Translations under genes and position numbers: made by a program
Part shown: positions 31,434 through 39,906 of the stretch, piece after piece
Position numbering within the stretch: position 1 is the first letter of the stretch
Layout: the number at the start of each line of letters is the position of its first letter
Notes under the pieces: model-generated
What the model was told of the DNA's origin: nothing
Seen by the model: only the letters and a program-made list of their open reading frames with translations
Database searches by the model: none
Assembly (NCBI GenBank): GCA_002529455.1
Contig: NYMS01000048.1
Coordinates: 434,001-498,000 of the forward strand
Direction of reading: 5' to 3'
From: Glycomyces fuscus
GTDB taxonomy: Bacteria > Actinomycetota > Actinomycetes > Streptosporangiales > Streptosporangiaceae
Length of the DNA: 64,000 nt

Positions 31434-34400
31434 TTCCGCCGGTACCGGTGCCGGCGCCTCCGACGGCGTCCCCCGCTACCGGCTCGAACGCGCGGGCATC
31501 CGCAACGTCTGGCAGTACGACGACCACGTCCTGGACTTCGCCGAGGGGCGGCTGCTGCTGCGCGGCCGCAACGGCGCGGGCAAGTCCAAGGCGCTGGAGA
31601 TGCTGCTCCCGTTCCTGCTCGACGGCGACGTGCGGCGCCTGGACACCACGGGCACCAACCGCACCAGCCTGCGCTGGCTCATGGCCGAGGACACCCGGCC
31701 GGGCCGCCTCCCCGAGGCCGAGGAGAGCGGCCCCGACCTGCTCGGGGGCCCCGGCGCGGAGGAGGCGACCGAGGACGGGGGGCACGGGGCCGCCTCCTCC
31801 GGAGACACCGCCGAGGAGGACTCCGGTCCCGCCACCCGGCTCGGCTACCTGTGGGTGGAGTTCACCACCGAGCGCGGTGACCGCGGCCTCGACGCCGCCG
31901 CCCGCTCCGGGACGGGCAGGGGAGCCTCCGCGCTGCTCTCGGGGACCGGCGCCAACAGCGCCTCCGCCCTCCTCGCCGCCAGCGCGGCGGCCAGCGCCGC
32001 CGCCGAGTCCGACGCCGCGGCGCGGGAACCGGAGCCCCGCGACCCCGAGGCCCCTCCCAGCCACCTGACCCTGGGCGCCGCCGTCATGGCGGTGGGCGAC
32101 TCCGACCCGCGCTGCGTGTTCTTCGTCACCGACCGCCGGGTCGGCCACGACCTCGAACTCGTCACCGACGGCCGGCCCAAGCCCGTCGACCGCCTCCGTT
32201 CGGAGATCGGCGCCGACAACTGCTTCACCAGCCCCGTCCCCTACCGGGCCCGCGTGATGCACGACCTGTTCGGCATCGACGACTCCGTCCGCTACCGCAA
32301 CCTCATCCACCTGCTCTACCGGCTGCGCCGCCCCACCATCGGCGACCGCCTGGAGGCAGGGGAGCTCGTCGGCGTCCTGTCCGAGGCACTGCCGCCCATG
32401 GACGAGACCGTCCTGGACGAGGTCGCCCGCAACATCGCCGACCTGGAGCAGGCCCGCTCCGACAAGGACGCCCTCACCGCGGCCGGGGCGGGCGTCACCG
32501 CCTTCCTGGAGGACTACCGGGGCTACCTCGTCCACACCCTGCGCGCCCGGGTCGACGAGGTGCGCGAGCAGATCGACGCCGCCGCGAGCCGGACCGAGGA
32601 GACCGAGCGGCTGCGCGCCGAACTCGACCGCCTCATCACGGCGGAGAGCCAGATCTCCGAGGAGCGCGACCAGGTCCGCCGCACCCGCGACACCGCCCGG
32701 TCCGACGACACGACCCTCGCCGCCGCCCAGGGTGGCGCCGCCACGGCCACCGACGGCGAGCGCCGCGCCTACGACGCCGCGGTGGGCGCCTACATCCGCG
32801 CGGCCGAGGCCGCCTGGGTCGCCGCCGAGCACGCCGAACGGGTGGAGCGGCACACCATCGAGCGGATCGGCGAGGACACCGGCACGATCGAGCGCGCGCT
32901 CGACATCCTGCGCCAGACCCACGCCGAGGCCGCGCGCGCCGCCACCGCGGCGGGGATGGACCCCGCCGTCCTGGGCACCGTCCCCGACCCGGTCGCCACC
33001 GTCCACGCACCGCGTGAGAGCACCACCAGGGTCGACCTCCGGGGGCTGGAACAGGCCGTCGAGCGCGAACCCGTCGAGGGCGTGGACCTGGACAGCCTGC
33101 GCGAACGCCTGGGCCGCCTCCACGACCACCTCACCGGGGCCGCCGACCGCGCCGCCGACCGCGCCGACCTGGCCGCCCGCCTGACCGGACTCACCGCCGT
33201 CGAGGCCGCCGCCGACCGCCGACTCGTCGCGCTGACCAGTGAGGCCGAGTGCGCCGACGCCGTGCTCGAACGCGCCCACCAGCGCGAGCAGGACGCCATC
33301 GGCCTCGTACGGCGCCGGAGCGCCGCCTACGCCGAGGGCGTCCGGGCCTGGGCCGCCCGGCTGCGGGACTCCAGCCACGCGCACGCCCTGGGCGAGGCCA
33401 TCCACGAGCTGGAGGGCAGCGTCGAACTGCCCATCGACGACGCGCTGCGCGTCCTGGACCCCGAGGTCCCCGGCAGGGTGGCCCGCCTGGCGCACGCCGC
33501 CGTGGACCCCCTCCTGGAGGAGCTGCGCGCCCGCCGGGACGTGGCCGTCGGGGAGGAGGGCCAGCTCTCCGGCGAACTCGCGGAACTGGCGGACCGGCGC
33601 ACCAAGAACACCGAGCACGCCCCCGAGCGCCCCGCGTGGGCCACCTACCCGCGCCCCGACGGGGACGGCGTCCCGTTCTACCTGGCCGTCGACTTCGCGG
33701 ACGGGCTCAGCACGCGCGAGCAGGCCGGGCTGGAGGCCGCCCTGGAGGCCAGCGGACTGCTGGGGGGCTGGATCCGCGCCGACGGCGCCCTGCACGACCC
33801 GACCACGCGCGACCTCATGGTCTCCCCGGTCCCGGTCCCCGCGCTGTCGCGCCCGGTCCGCGGCCGGACGCTGCTCGACGTGCTCGTCCCGGCCGCGGGC
33901 CCCACCACCGGCCGCGGCGTCGACCCCGAGGCCCTGCGCGCCCTGCTCTCCTCCATCGCCCTGGAACCCGAGGCGGAACGGGGACGCGACCCCGAGGACG
34001 CCGAGGCCGAACCCCGGCACCGCAAGGACAGCCCCGCCACCGTCGCCCTCTCCAGCGCCGTGTCCCTCTCCGGCGGCTGGCGCCTGGGCGTGGCCTCCGG
34101 CGCCCACTACAAGAGCGAACCCGAGTACATCGGCGAGGCCGCGCGCAAACGGGCCCGCGACCGCACCACCGCCAACACCGACAGGCGCATGGCGATCGCC
34201 GAGGCCCTGCTCGCCGAGGCGGGCGAGCGCCGCTGGGCCGTCGAGCACTCCTACGCCGAGCTCCTGGAGGTCTCCCGCGACCTGCCGGACGCGGCCCCCC
34301 TGACCCGGGCCTGGGCCGCCCTGGAGGCCGCCAGGGACGACGTGGCCGCCGCGCGCCGCGCCCACGACGTGGCCCGCGACGCGGCCGAGGACTGCCGGGC

Positions 34401-36135
34401 CGAACTGCTCGACGTCCGCGAGAGGCTGCGCCGCTCCTCCGTGGTCGAGGGCACCGAGGAGGGCGGACCCGCCGCGGGGGAGAAGGACCTGCCCACCGCG
34501 CGCGCCGACCTGGACAGCGCCCTGCGCGCCCTGGACCACCTGCGCGTCCTCATCGCCTCCGCGCTGCGCGACCTGGACGTCCTGGCCTGGGAGCTCGCCG
34601 ACCACGAGCGCCACGTCGCCGCCTGGCGGGCCGTCCGGGCCGACCGGGTGCTGGCCGAGGACGCCCGCGCCGCGGCGATCGACGACATGATCACCGTCCG
34701 CCGCCAGATCGAGCTCGGCGACCGGGCGCGGGGCGTGGCCGACGAACAGCTCGACGCCGCACGCGAGCAGGTCGGGGCCAGGGCCGAGGAGGCCGCCCAG
34801 CGGCTCCCCGAGCTCGAACGCGACGCCCAGCGGGCCCGGGACGAGCGGGTCAGCGCCGAGGCGCGCCTGGCCGCGGCCACGCGCGAGCGCGCCGAGCAGG
34901 TGAGCCGCGCGCTCGCGGCCGGGGACGGGCTGGTCTCCGCGGTCACCGGGACCGACGCCTCCGGAGCCGAGGTCCCCGACGCCGTGCTGCTGCGCGCCGC
35001 CGGACTGGGCGCGTGCGCCGAGGACGGCGCTCCCCTGGCCGCCTACCTCGCCGCCCGCGCCGAGCCCGCGCCCCCCGGGCCCGACGCCCGCCTCGTCCTG
35101 CTGGAGACCTTCGTCGGCCAGATGGAGGAGGGCCTGGCCGCCCCCGAGGGCGACGACGCACAGGACGTGCCGCGGATCGACGACAGCACGGTCCTGGGCA
35201 GCCGCGAGGACCTGGACCGCGTGCTCGCCTCGGCGGGCTGGACGCAGGTCCGCACCGAGATGAGCGAACCGCGGGGCGTCAAGCGCCTCACGGTCCACGA
35301 CGAGGACGGCGCGCACGACGTCACCGCCTACGCCGAGCGGATCGCCGCCGCGGTCGCCGGGGCCGAGGAGAGCGTCGCGATCGCGGAGGAGGAGGCCTTC
35401 GAGCGGCACCTGCTCGGAGAGCTGGCCGCCCACCTGGCGCGCCAGGTCGAGGAGGCCAGGGCCCTCATCGCCACCATGAACGACGTCCTCAAGGACGTCA
35501 CCACCTCGGCCGGCCTCGGCGTGCGCCTGGACTGGCGGCTGGCCCCCGACGCGGGCGCGGACATCGAGGCGGTCGTGCCGCTGCTGGCCACCCCCGCCCG
35601 GGAGCGGACCCGCGTGCAGACGACGCGGCTGCGGGACGCGCTCAGGCGCTGCATCGAGGCCATCCGCCGCCTGGACCCCACCGCCACGGGGGGCGCGCAG
35701 CTGCGCGCGGCCCTGGACTACCGGTCCTGGTTCACCTTCACCGTGTACGTGACCGACGGCGCGGGCGACGAGCGGCGCCTGGGGCACCGCACGGCGCTCA
35801 GCCAGGGCGAGCAGCGCGTGGTGGCCTACCTGGTGCTGTTCGCGGCCGCGGCCGCGCACTTCGACGCCCTGGCGGTACGCGCGCCCTGGGCGCCGAGGCT
35901 GATCCTGCTCGACGACGCCTTCGCTAAGGTCGACGAGCCCACGCACGGGCGCCTGCTGGGCCTGCTGGTCGAGCTGGACCTGGACTTCGTCCTGACCTCG
36001 GAACGGGTGTGGGGCTGCTTCGCCAGCGTCCCGAGCCTGAACATCTACGAGTGCCTGCGGGACCCGAACGTCCCGGGGATCGCCACCCTGCACTTCACCT
36101 GGGACGGGAGCAGGAGGCGCCTGGTGGGGGTGTAG
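31375..36135 (+). CDS. jetC: Wadjet type II JetC-like SMC ATPase (TIGR02680 family)
   Basis: A 1586-aa SMC-like ATPase. Walker A is GRNGAGKSKA near residues 64-73, followed by EMLLPFLLDGDVRRLDTTG. The signature LSQGEQRVVAYLVLF is near 1476 and Walker B LILLDDAFAKVDEPTHGRLL near 1508, with long Arg/Glu/Ala-rich coiled coils between. The C-terminal LVELDLDFVLTSERVWGC is family-typical. It is longer than usual for TIGR02680, mainly from Ala/Gly/acidic insertions around residues 105-150 and 165-225. With JetA and JetB it should form a DNA-loop-extruding complex. The expected next gene, the nuclease jetD (DUF2399), is not present. Confidence 0.88.
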   Translation: MVTQETSQAPEPAATTGPADSAGTGAGASDGVPRYRLERAGIRNVWQYDDHVLDFAEGRLLLRGRNGAGKSKALEMLLPFLLDGDVRRLDTTGTNRTSLRWLMAEDTRPGRLPEAEESGPDLLGGPGAEEATEDGGHGAASSGDTAEEDSGPATRLGYLWVEFTTERGDRGLDAAARSGTGRGASALLSGTGANSASALLAASAAASAAAESDAAAREPEPRDPEAPPSHLTLGAAVMAVGDSDPRCVFFVTDRRVGHDLELVTDGRPKPVDRLRSEIGADNCFTSPVPYRARVMHDLFGIDDSVRYRNLIHLLYRLRRPTIGDRLEAGELVGVLSEALPPMDETVLDEVARNIADLEQARSDKDALTAAGAGVTAFLEDYRGYLVHTLRARVDEVREQIDAAASRTEETERLRAELDRLITAESQISEERDQVRRTRDTARSDDTTLAAAQGGAATATDGERRAYDAAVGAYIRAAEAAWVAAEHAERVERHTIERIGEDTGTIERALDILRQTHAEAARAATAAGMDPAVLGTVPDPVATVHAPRESTTRVDLRGLEQAVEREPVEGVDLDSLRERLGRLHDHLTGAADRAADRADLAARLTGLTAVEAAADRRLVALTSEAECADAVLERAHQREQDAIGLVRRRSAAYAEGVRAWAARLRDSSHAHALGEAIHELEGSVELPIDDALRVLDPEVPGRVARLAHAAVDPLLEELRARRDVAVGEEGQLSGELAELADRRTKNTEHAPERPAWATYPRPDGDGVPFYLAVDFADGLSTREQAGLEAALEASGLLGGWIRADGALHDPTTRDLMVSPVPVPALSRPVRGRTLLDVLVPAAGPTTGRGVDPEALRALLSSIALEPEAERGRDPEDAEAEPRHRKDSPATVALSSAVSLSGGWRLGVASGAHYKSEPEYIGEAARKRARDRTTANTDRRMAIAEALLAEAGERRWAVEHSYAELLEVSRDLPDAAPLTRAWAALEAARDDVAAARRAHDVARDAAEDCRAELLDVRERLRRSSVVEGTEEGGPAAGEKDLPTARADLDSALRALDHLRVLIASALRDLDVLAWELADHERHVAAWRAVRADRVLAEDARAAAIDDMITVRRQIELGDRARGVADEQLDAAREQVGARAEEAAQRLPELERDAQRARDERVSAEARLAAATRERAEQVSRALAAGDGLVSAVTGTDASGAEVPDAVLLRAAGLGACAEDGAPLAAYLAARAEPAPPGPDARLVLLETFVGQMEEGLAAPEGDDAQDVPRIDDSTVLGSREDLDRVLASAGWTQVRTEMSEPRGVKRLTVHDEDGAHDVTAYAERIAAAVAGAEESVAIAEEEAFERHLLGELAAHLARQVEEARALIATMNDVLKDVTTSAGLGVRLDWRLAPDAGADIEAVVPLLATPARERTRVQTTRLRDALRRCIEAIRRLDPTATGGAQLRAALDYRSWFTFTVYVTDGAGDERRLGHRTALSQGEQRVVAYLVLFAAAAAHFDALAVRAPWAPRLILLDDAFAKVDEPTHGRLLGLLVELDLDFVLTSERVWGCFASVPSLNIYECLRDPNVPGIATLHFTWDGSRRRLVGV

Positions 36136-36145
36136 GCGGTGCTTC

Positions 36146-36168
36146 TTTGGACCTCCGCTTCGCTTCGG
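36146..36168. repeat. 23-bp direct repeat, copy 1
   Basis: Identical to 36287-36309. The sequence can fold through GGACC/GGTCC and CCG/CGG pairings. It lies immediately before the first 101-bp repeat. Confidence 0.75.
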
Positions 36169-36174
36169 TCCGTG

Positions 36175-36275
36175 TCCGGGCGCCCGGGGAGCGGGAACCT
36201 TCGGGTTCTTCGGTGGGACGGCTCGTGCCTCGCGGTCCCACCGGCGAACCCTCCAGAACCCCGCGGGCGCCCGGA
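36175..36275. repeat. 101-bp palindrome-ended repeat, copy 1
   Basis: The unit is bounded by the 12-bp inverted repeat TCCGGGCGCCCG / CGGGCGCCCGGA. It contains nested hairpins (GAACC-TTCG-GGTTC and GGTGGGAC...GTCCCACC). It is 99/101 identical to 36401-36501, in direct orientation. The organisation is like a tiny MITE or REP-type element, or a structured RNA. Confidence 0.8.
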
Positions 36276-36286
36276 CTCGCAGTGTT

Positions 36287-36309
36287 TTTGGACCTCCGCT
36301 TCGCTTCGG
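36287..36309. repeat. 23-bp direct repeat, copy 2
   Basis: Exact copy of 36146-36168, here followed by unrelated sequence. Confidence 0.75.
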
Positions 36310-36400
36310 CCCGCCCGTCGCCCGCCACCGCCCGTGGGGGACGCTTCGCGCCGAGGCGGGCTACCGCCCTCAACGGACGCTACGCGCAGTACCTTCCTTG

Positions 36401-36501
36401 TCCGGGCGCCCGGAGGGCGGGAACCTTCGGGTTCTTCGGTGGGACGGCTCGTGCCTCGCGGTCCCACCGGCGAACCCTCCAGAACCCCGCGGGCGCCCGG
36501 A
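36401..36501. repeat. 101-bp palindrome-ended repeat, copy 2
   Basis: Second copy, 226 bp downstream of the first in the same orientation, with two substitutions at positions 14 and 16 of the unit. The paired 12-bp ends are intact. It lies between the SMC gene and the Rad50-like ATPase gene. Confidence 0.8.
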
Positions 36502-36586
36502 CTTCCCGCGGGGAGGGAGAGGAGGCCAGCCGTCCCCTCCCACAACGGAGAGCGGCGTTCGGCGGGTGCTTCCTCCCGGCCTGTCC

Positions 36587-36632
36587 TAGTCTGCTTGTGC
36601 AGAGACGACACATGAGCGGGGTGACGAAGTGA
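36587..36632 (+). promoter_or_regulatory. Candidate -10 and 6-codon upstream ORF before the Rad50-like gene
   Basis: TAGTCT (36587-36592) could serve as a -10. An ATG at 36612 opens a six-codon ORF (MSGVTK) whose TGA (36630-36632) overlaps the GTG start of the ATPase gene. This could couple translation of the two. Confidence 0.35.
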
Positions 36633-38659
36633 CTCGGGTACCCGAGACGTTCGAGGGTGGGACGGCGCTCCTGGACGCTCTGGCGCGCTCCGGGCTGCCC
36701 CGGGAGGTCAGCTCCTGGGTCAGCGCGGCCCTGTGGGGCGAGGAGGCCCTGGAGGCCCGCCTGAAGGGCGAACGCGTCCCCGAACCGGAACCCGTGGACG
36801 AGGCGCCGCCGGGCAGGGTCCGGCGGGCCTACCTCACGGGGATCAGGGTCCAGGGCTTCCGCGGCATCGGGCGCCCCGCCGAGCTCACCTTCGACGCCGG
36901 TCCCGGGCTCACCGTGATCGTCGGGCGCAACGGCTCGGGCAAGTCCAGCTTCGCCGAGGCCGCCGAGGCCGCCCTCACCGGGCGCAACCCCCGGTGGGAC
37001 GCCATGCCCACGGGCTGGCGCGACGGCTGGCGCAACCTCCACTACGACGAGCGCACCGAGGCGACCGTGGACGTCCACATCGCCGGGGACGAGGGCTCCA
37101 CCCGGATCAGCCGCAGGTGGACGGGCGAGAGCGTGCGCTCCGCGCGCGGCGAGGTCGTCCACCCGGGCGGCGAGGTCTCCCCCCTGAGGACCATGGACTG
37201 GGGCGACAACCTCGTGCGCTACCGCCCGTTCCTGTCCTACGACGAGCTCGGCCGCACGGTGACCGGGCGCTCGGCCGAGCTGTACGACACGCTCACCGGC
37301 CTGCTCGGGCTCAGCGGCCTGGCGGAGGCCGAGCGCCGGCTGGCCAAGGTGTGCGACGGGCTCGCCAAGCGCCGCGACCGGCCCTCGCGGGAGCTGCGCT
37401 ACCTGCTCGACGCGCTCCGAGCCTCCGACGACCCGAGGGCCGCCCAGGCCGTCCAGCTCCTCACCGCCTCCTACTTCGACATGGACGCCCTGCGCCGGCT
37501 CGCGTCCGACACCGGGCCCAGCGACCCCGAACTGCACACGGTCCTGCGCCGCCTGCGGCGGCTGGCCGTGCCCGAGCGGGCGCTGATGTCCGACGTGGTC
37601 AACGAGCTCCGGGGCGCGTCCATGGAACTGGCCATGGCCGCGGGCAGCAAGGGCGACCGCGCGCACGGCGTGGTCAGGCTCCTGGAACAGGCCCTCGAAC
37701 ACCACCAGCGCCACCCGTCGGAGACCGAGTGCCCCACGTGCTCCGCCCCCCTGGGCGCCGACTGGGTACGCCGGGCCAACGCCCAGCTGCGCGCCCTCAA
37801 GCCGCAGGCGGCCGTCGTCTCGGCCGCCTACGAGCGCGCCGACGCGGCCAGGGACCAGGCCCGCTTCCTGATGTCCCCGGCGCCGGGCTGGCTGCCGCCG
37901 GAGAGCGAGCTGGGCCAGGTGTGGGCCCTGTGGGAGTCCGGCGCGGACATCGAGGACCTGGCCGAGCTGGCCGAGCACATCGAGGCGGTCGGCCGCAGGC
38001 TGCGGGCGGCCGCGGTGAGCGCCCGCCGGGACGCGAGCGAGCGGCTGGAGGACCCGACCGGAGGCTGGTCGGAGCTGGCCGAGCAGCTCTCGGGGTGGTT
38101 GGACGACGCCCAGGACGCCCTCACGGCGCGCGACACGCTGAACGGGGCCGAGGCCGCGCTGACCTGGCTTTCGGAGCAGGCGAGGATCCTGCGCGAGGAG
38201 AGGCTGGGCCCGGTCGCCGCGCAGGCCGAGCAGGTCTGGTACCGGTTGCGCCAGGAGCGCCACATCGACCTCCAGGGCATGCGGCTGATCGGCCGGGGCG
38301 CCCGGCGCAGGGTCGAGGTGGACGTGTCGGTCGACGGCGTGGAGGACCAGACCAGCGCGCCCGGGCTCCTGAGCCAGGGCGAGTTCCAGGCGCTGGCGCT
38401 GTCCATCTGCCTGCCGCGCACCCTGGTGGAGGGCAACCCCTTCGGCTTCCTGGTCCTGGACGACCCGGTCCAGGCGATGGACACCGAGACCGTGGAGGGC
38501 CTGTCCGCGGTGCTGGCGGAGGTGGGCAGGCACCGGCAGCTGATCGTGTTCACCCACGACACCCGCCTGTCCGACGCCCTGCGCAGGCTGGGTCTGCCCG
38601 CGAACATCCGCACGATCAACCGGGACGCCATGTCCAACGTGTGGGTCGAGGCGGTCTGA
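36629..38659 (+). CDS. Compact Rad50/SbcC-like ATPase with zinc-hook motif
   Basis: A 676-aa ABC-type ATPase. An about 65-residue N-terminal segment precedes the ATPase half (YLTGIRVQGFRGIGRPAEL; Walker A VGRNGSGKSSFAEAAEAAL). The middle has short coiled coils flanking ETECPTCSAPLG, a CxxC zinc-hook-like motif near residue 368. The C-terminal half has the signature LLSQGEFQALALSICLPR and Walker B FGFLVLDDPVQAMDTETVEG. It is much shorter than SbcC/Rad50 (about 1000 aa). Such stand-alone compact ATPases occur in DNA repair and defence, but no nuclease partner is adjacent. It follows the Wadjet-like operon with its own apparent promoter. Confidence 0.8.
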   Translation: MTRVPETFEGGTALLDALARSGLPREVSSWVSAALWGEEALEARLKGERVPEPEPVDEAPPGRVRRAYLTGIRVQGFRGIGRPAELTFDAGPGLTVIVGRNGSGKSSFAEAAEAALTGRNPRWDAMPTGWRDGWRNLHYDERTEATVDVHIAGDEGSTRISRRWTGESVRSARGEVVHPGGEVSPLRTMDWGDNLVRYRPFLSYDELGRTVTGRSAELYDTLTGLLGLSGLAEAERRLAKVCDGLAKRRDRPSRELRYLLDALRASDDPRAAQAVQLLTASYFDMDALRRLASDTGPSDPELHTVLRRLRRLAVPERALMSDVVNELRGASMELAMAAGSKGDRAHGVVRLLEQALEHHQRHPSETECPTCSAPLGADWVRRANAQLRALKPQAAVVSAAYERADAARDQARFLMSPAPGWLPPESELGQVWALWESGADIEDLAELAEHIEAVGRRLRAAAVSARRDASERLEDPTGGWSELAEQLSGWLDDAQDALTARDTLNGAEAALTWLSEQARILREERLGPVAAQAEQVWYRLRQERHIDLQGMRLIGRGARRRVEVDVSVDGVEDQTSAPGLLSQGEFQALALSICLPRTLVEGNPFGFLVLDDPVQAMDTETVEGLSAVLAEVGRHRQLIVFTHDTRLSDALRRLGLPANIRTINRDAMSNVWVEAV

Positions 38660-38821
38660 GTCACAGTCATGGCGTCGGATCGGCTGTGAGCAGGGGTTTC
38701 GCCGTTCTGGTGCGGTCCGGGGGCATTCGATTTGGCAGACCACCCCCGGATCCCTGTATAGTCATGACCAGCGCAAGGGGGCAACACCCCCGGGGCGGAC
38801 GAGAGAAAGCCCCACCAGCGC

Positions 38822-38897
38822 GCCCCTTTAGCTCAGTCGGCAGAGCGTCTCCATGGTAAGGAGAAGGTCTACGGTTCGATTCCGTAAAGGGGCTCCA
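38822..38897 (+). tRNA. tRNA-Thr (GGT)
   Basis: Acceptor GCCCCTT pairs with AAGGGGC; D arm GCTC...GAGC; anticodon stem TCTCC/GGAGA with loop ATGGTAA, giving anticodon GGT; T loop GGTTCGATTCC. Discriminator T and an encoded CCA follow (38895-38897). Confidence 0.96.
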
Positions 38898-38997
38898 CCA
38901 CTTGACGGGGTACGGTCCACTCAGGTGGGTGGCCGGGGGAGTATCCGCCGGCCTGTACCGGGTCCACCCCTGTTAGGGTCGTGGTCCCGTTGATCGG

Positions 38998-39073
38998 GGC
39001 GGGGTAGCTCAGTCGGTAGAGCAAGCGGCTCATAATCGCTGTGTCGTCGGTTCAAGTCCGGCCCCCGCTACCA
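38998..39073 (+). tRNA. tRNA-Met (CAT), elongator type
   Basis: Acceptor GGCGGGG with CCCCGCT (first pair G-U), D arm GCTC...GAGC, anticodon loop CTCATAA giving CAT, T loop GGTTCAAGTCC, discriminator A and encoded CCA (39071-39073). The paired 5' end and the anticodon stem without three G-C pairs argue against initiator tRNA. Confidence 0.93.
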
Positions 39074-39152
39074 ACCCGCTGACCCCTGAGCCCACATCTC
39101 AGGGGTCGTCGCGGGCGTTTACCACTGTTCCCAGCGAGAAAGGCACTCCGAA

Positions 39153-39317
39153 GTGGCTGCCACCGACGTGAGGCCGAAGATCACCCTGGCCTGCCAGGAG
39201 TGCAATCACCGGAACTACATCACCCGCAAGAACCGTCGGAACACCCCCGACCGTCTCGCGATCAAGAAGTTCTGCCCGAACTGCCGCAAGCACAACGAGC
39301 ACCGCGAGACCCGTTAG
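39153..39317 (+). CDS. rpmG: 50S ribosomal protein L33
   Basis: A 54-aa ribosomal protein beginning GTG (AATDVRPKITLACQECNHRNY) and ending RKHNEHRETR. Two CxxC pairs (CQEC, CPNC) make this the zinc-ribbon (C+) form of L33. It binds the large subunit near the E site. It is preceded by GCGAGAAAGG and directly follows tRNA-Met. The order tRNA-rpmG-MaoC-MaoC is conserved in actinobacteria, upstream of secE-nusG. Confidence 0.95.
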   Translation: MAATDVRPKITLACQECNHRNYITRKNRRNTPDRLAIKKFCPNCRKHNEHRETR

Positions 39318-39456
39318 TCCCGCGCGAGCGTCCCTGTCGAGCGCGATCGTCTCCGCCGCGACGTCGCAGAGGCAGTTCTCGTAGGCTTCCAGCCCGGTGA
39401 GCGATCCGCTCACCGGGCTGTTCGCGTGTCCGGGCCCCTTCACGACAGGAGAGAGC

Positions 39457-39906
39457 GTGGCGATCAACCCTGACTACCTCGGCCGGGAGTACCCCGCGCC
39501 GGAGGCCTACGAGGTCACCCGGGGCAAGATCCGGGAGTTCGCCGAGGCGGTCAACGACCCCAACCCGGTCTACACCGACCCGTCCTCGGCACGGTCGGCC
39601 GGGTACCCCGACGTGGTCGCCCCGCCCACCTTCCCGGTCATCCTGGGGATGGCGGGCTCGGCGCAGGCCATCGCCGACCCCGACCTCGGCCTGGACTTCT
39701 CCCGGGTCGTGCACGGCGACCAGAGCTTCCGCTACAGCCGTCCGCTGCACGCCGGAGACGTCCTCAGCAGTGTCACCCGCATCACGGCCATCAAGGCCCT
39801 GGGCGCCAACGAGCTGATCACCCTGGAGACCGAGGCCCACGACGCCGACGGCGAGCACGTGGTCACCGCCACGATGATGCTGGTCGCGCGAGGAGGAGAG
39901 GCATGA
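39457..39906 (+). CDS. MaoC-like dehydratase, N-terminal (HadA/C-type) subunit
   Basis: The 149-aa protein resembles HadA/HadC of mycobacteria: INPDYLGREYPAPEAYEVTRGKIREFAEAV, NPVYTDP, VVAPPTFPVILGM and DFSRVVHGDQSFRYSRPLHAGD. Hotdog-fold subunits of this type pair with a catalytic MaoC subunit to dehydrate beta-hydroxyacyl thioesters. GTG 39457 follows AGGAGAGA. The stop overlaps the next ATG by 4 nt, so the pair is translationally coupled. Mycolic acids are not expected in this group, so the acyl substrate is likely an ordinary fatty or polyketide intermediate. Confidence 0.88.
   Translation: MAINPDYLGREYPAPEAYEVTRGKIREFAEAVNDPNPVYTDPSSARSAGYPDVVAPPTFPVILGMAGSAQAIADPDLGLDFSRVVHGDQSFRYSRPLHAGDVLSSVTRITAIKALGANELITLETEAHDADGEHVVTATMMLVARGGEA

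Noticed and set aside
31162..36093. 1643-codon open frame opposite the SMC ATPase gene
   Set aside because: The same mirror effect; the plus strand has Walker A/B and signature motifs, while the minus frame has none.
36402..36612. Small open frames within the 101-bp repeats
   Set aside because: Parallel peptides arise only because the DNA itself is repeated; there are no starts with ribosome-binding sites and no coding bias.
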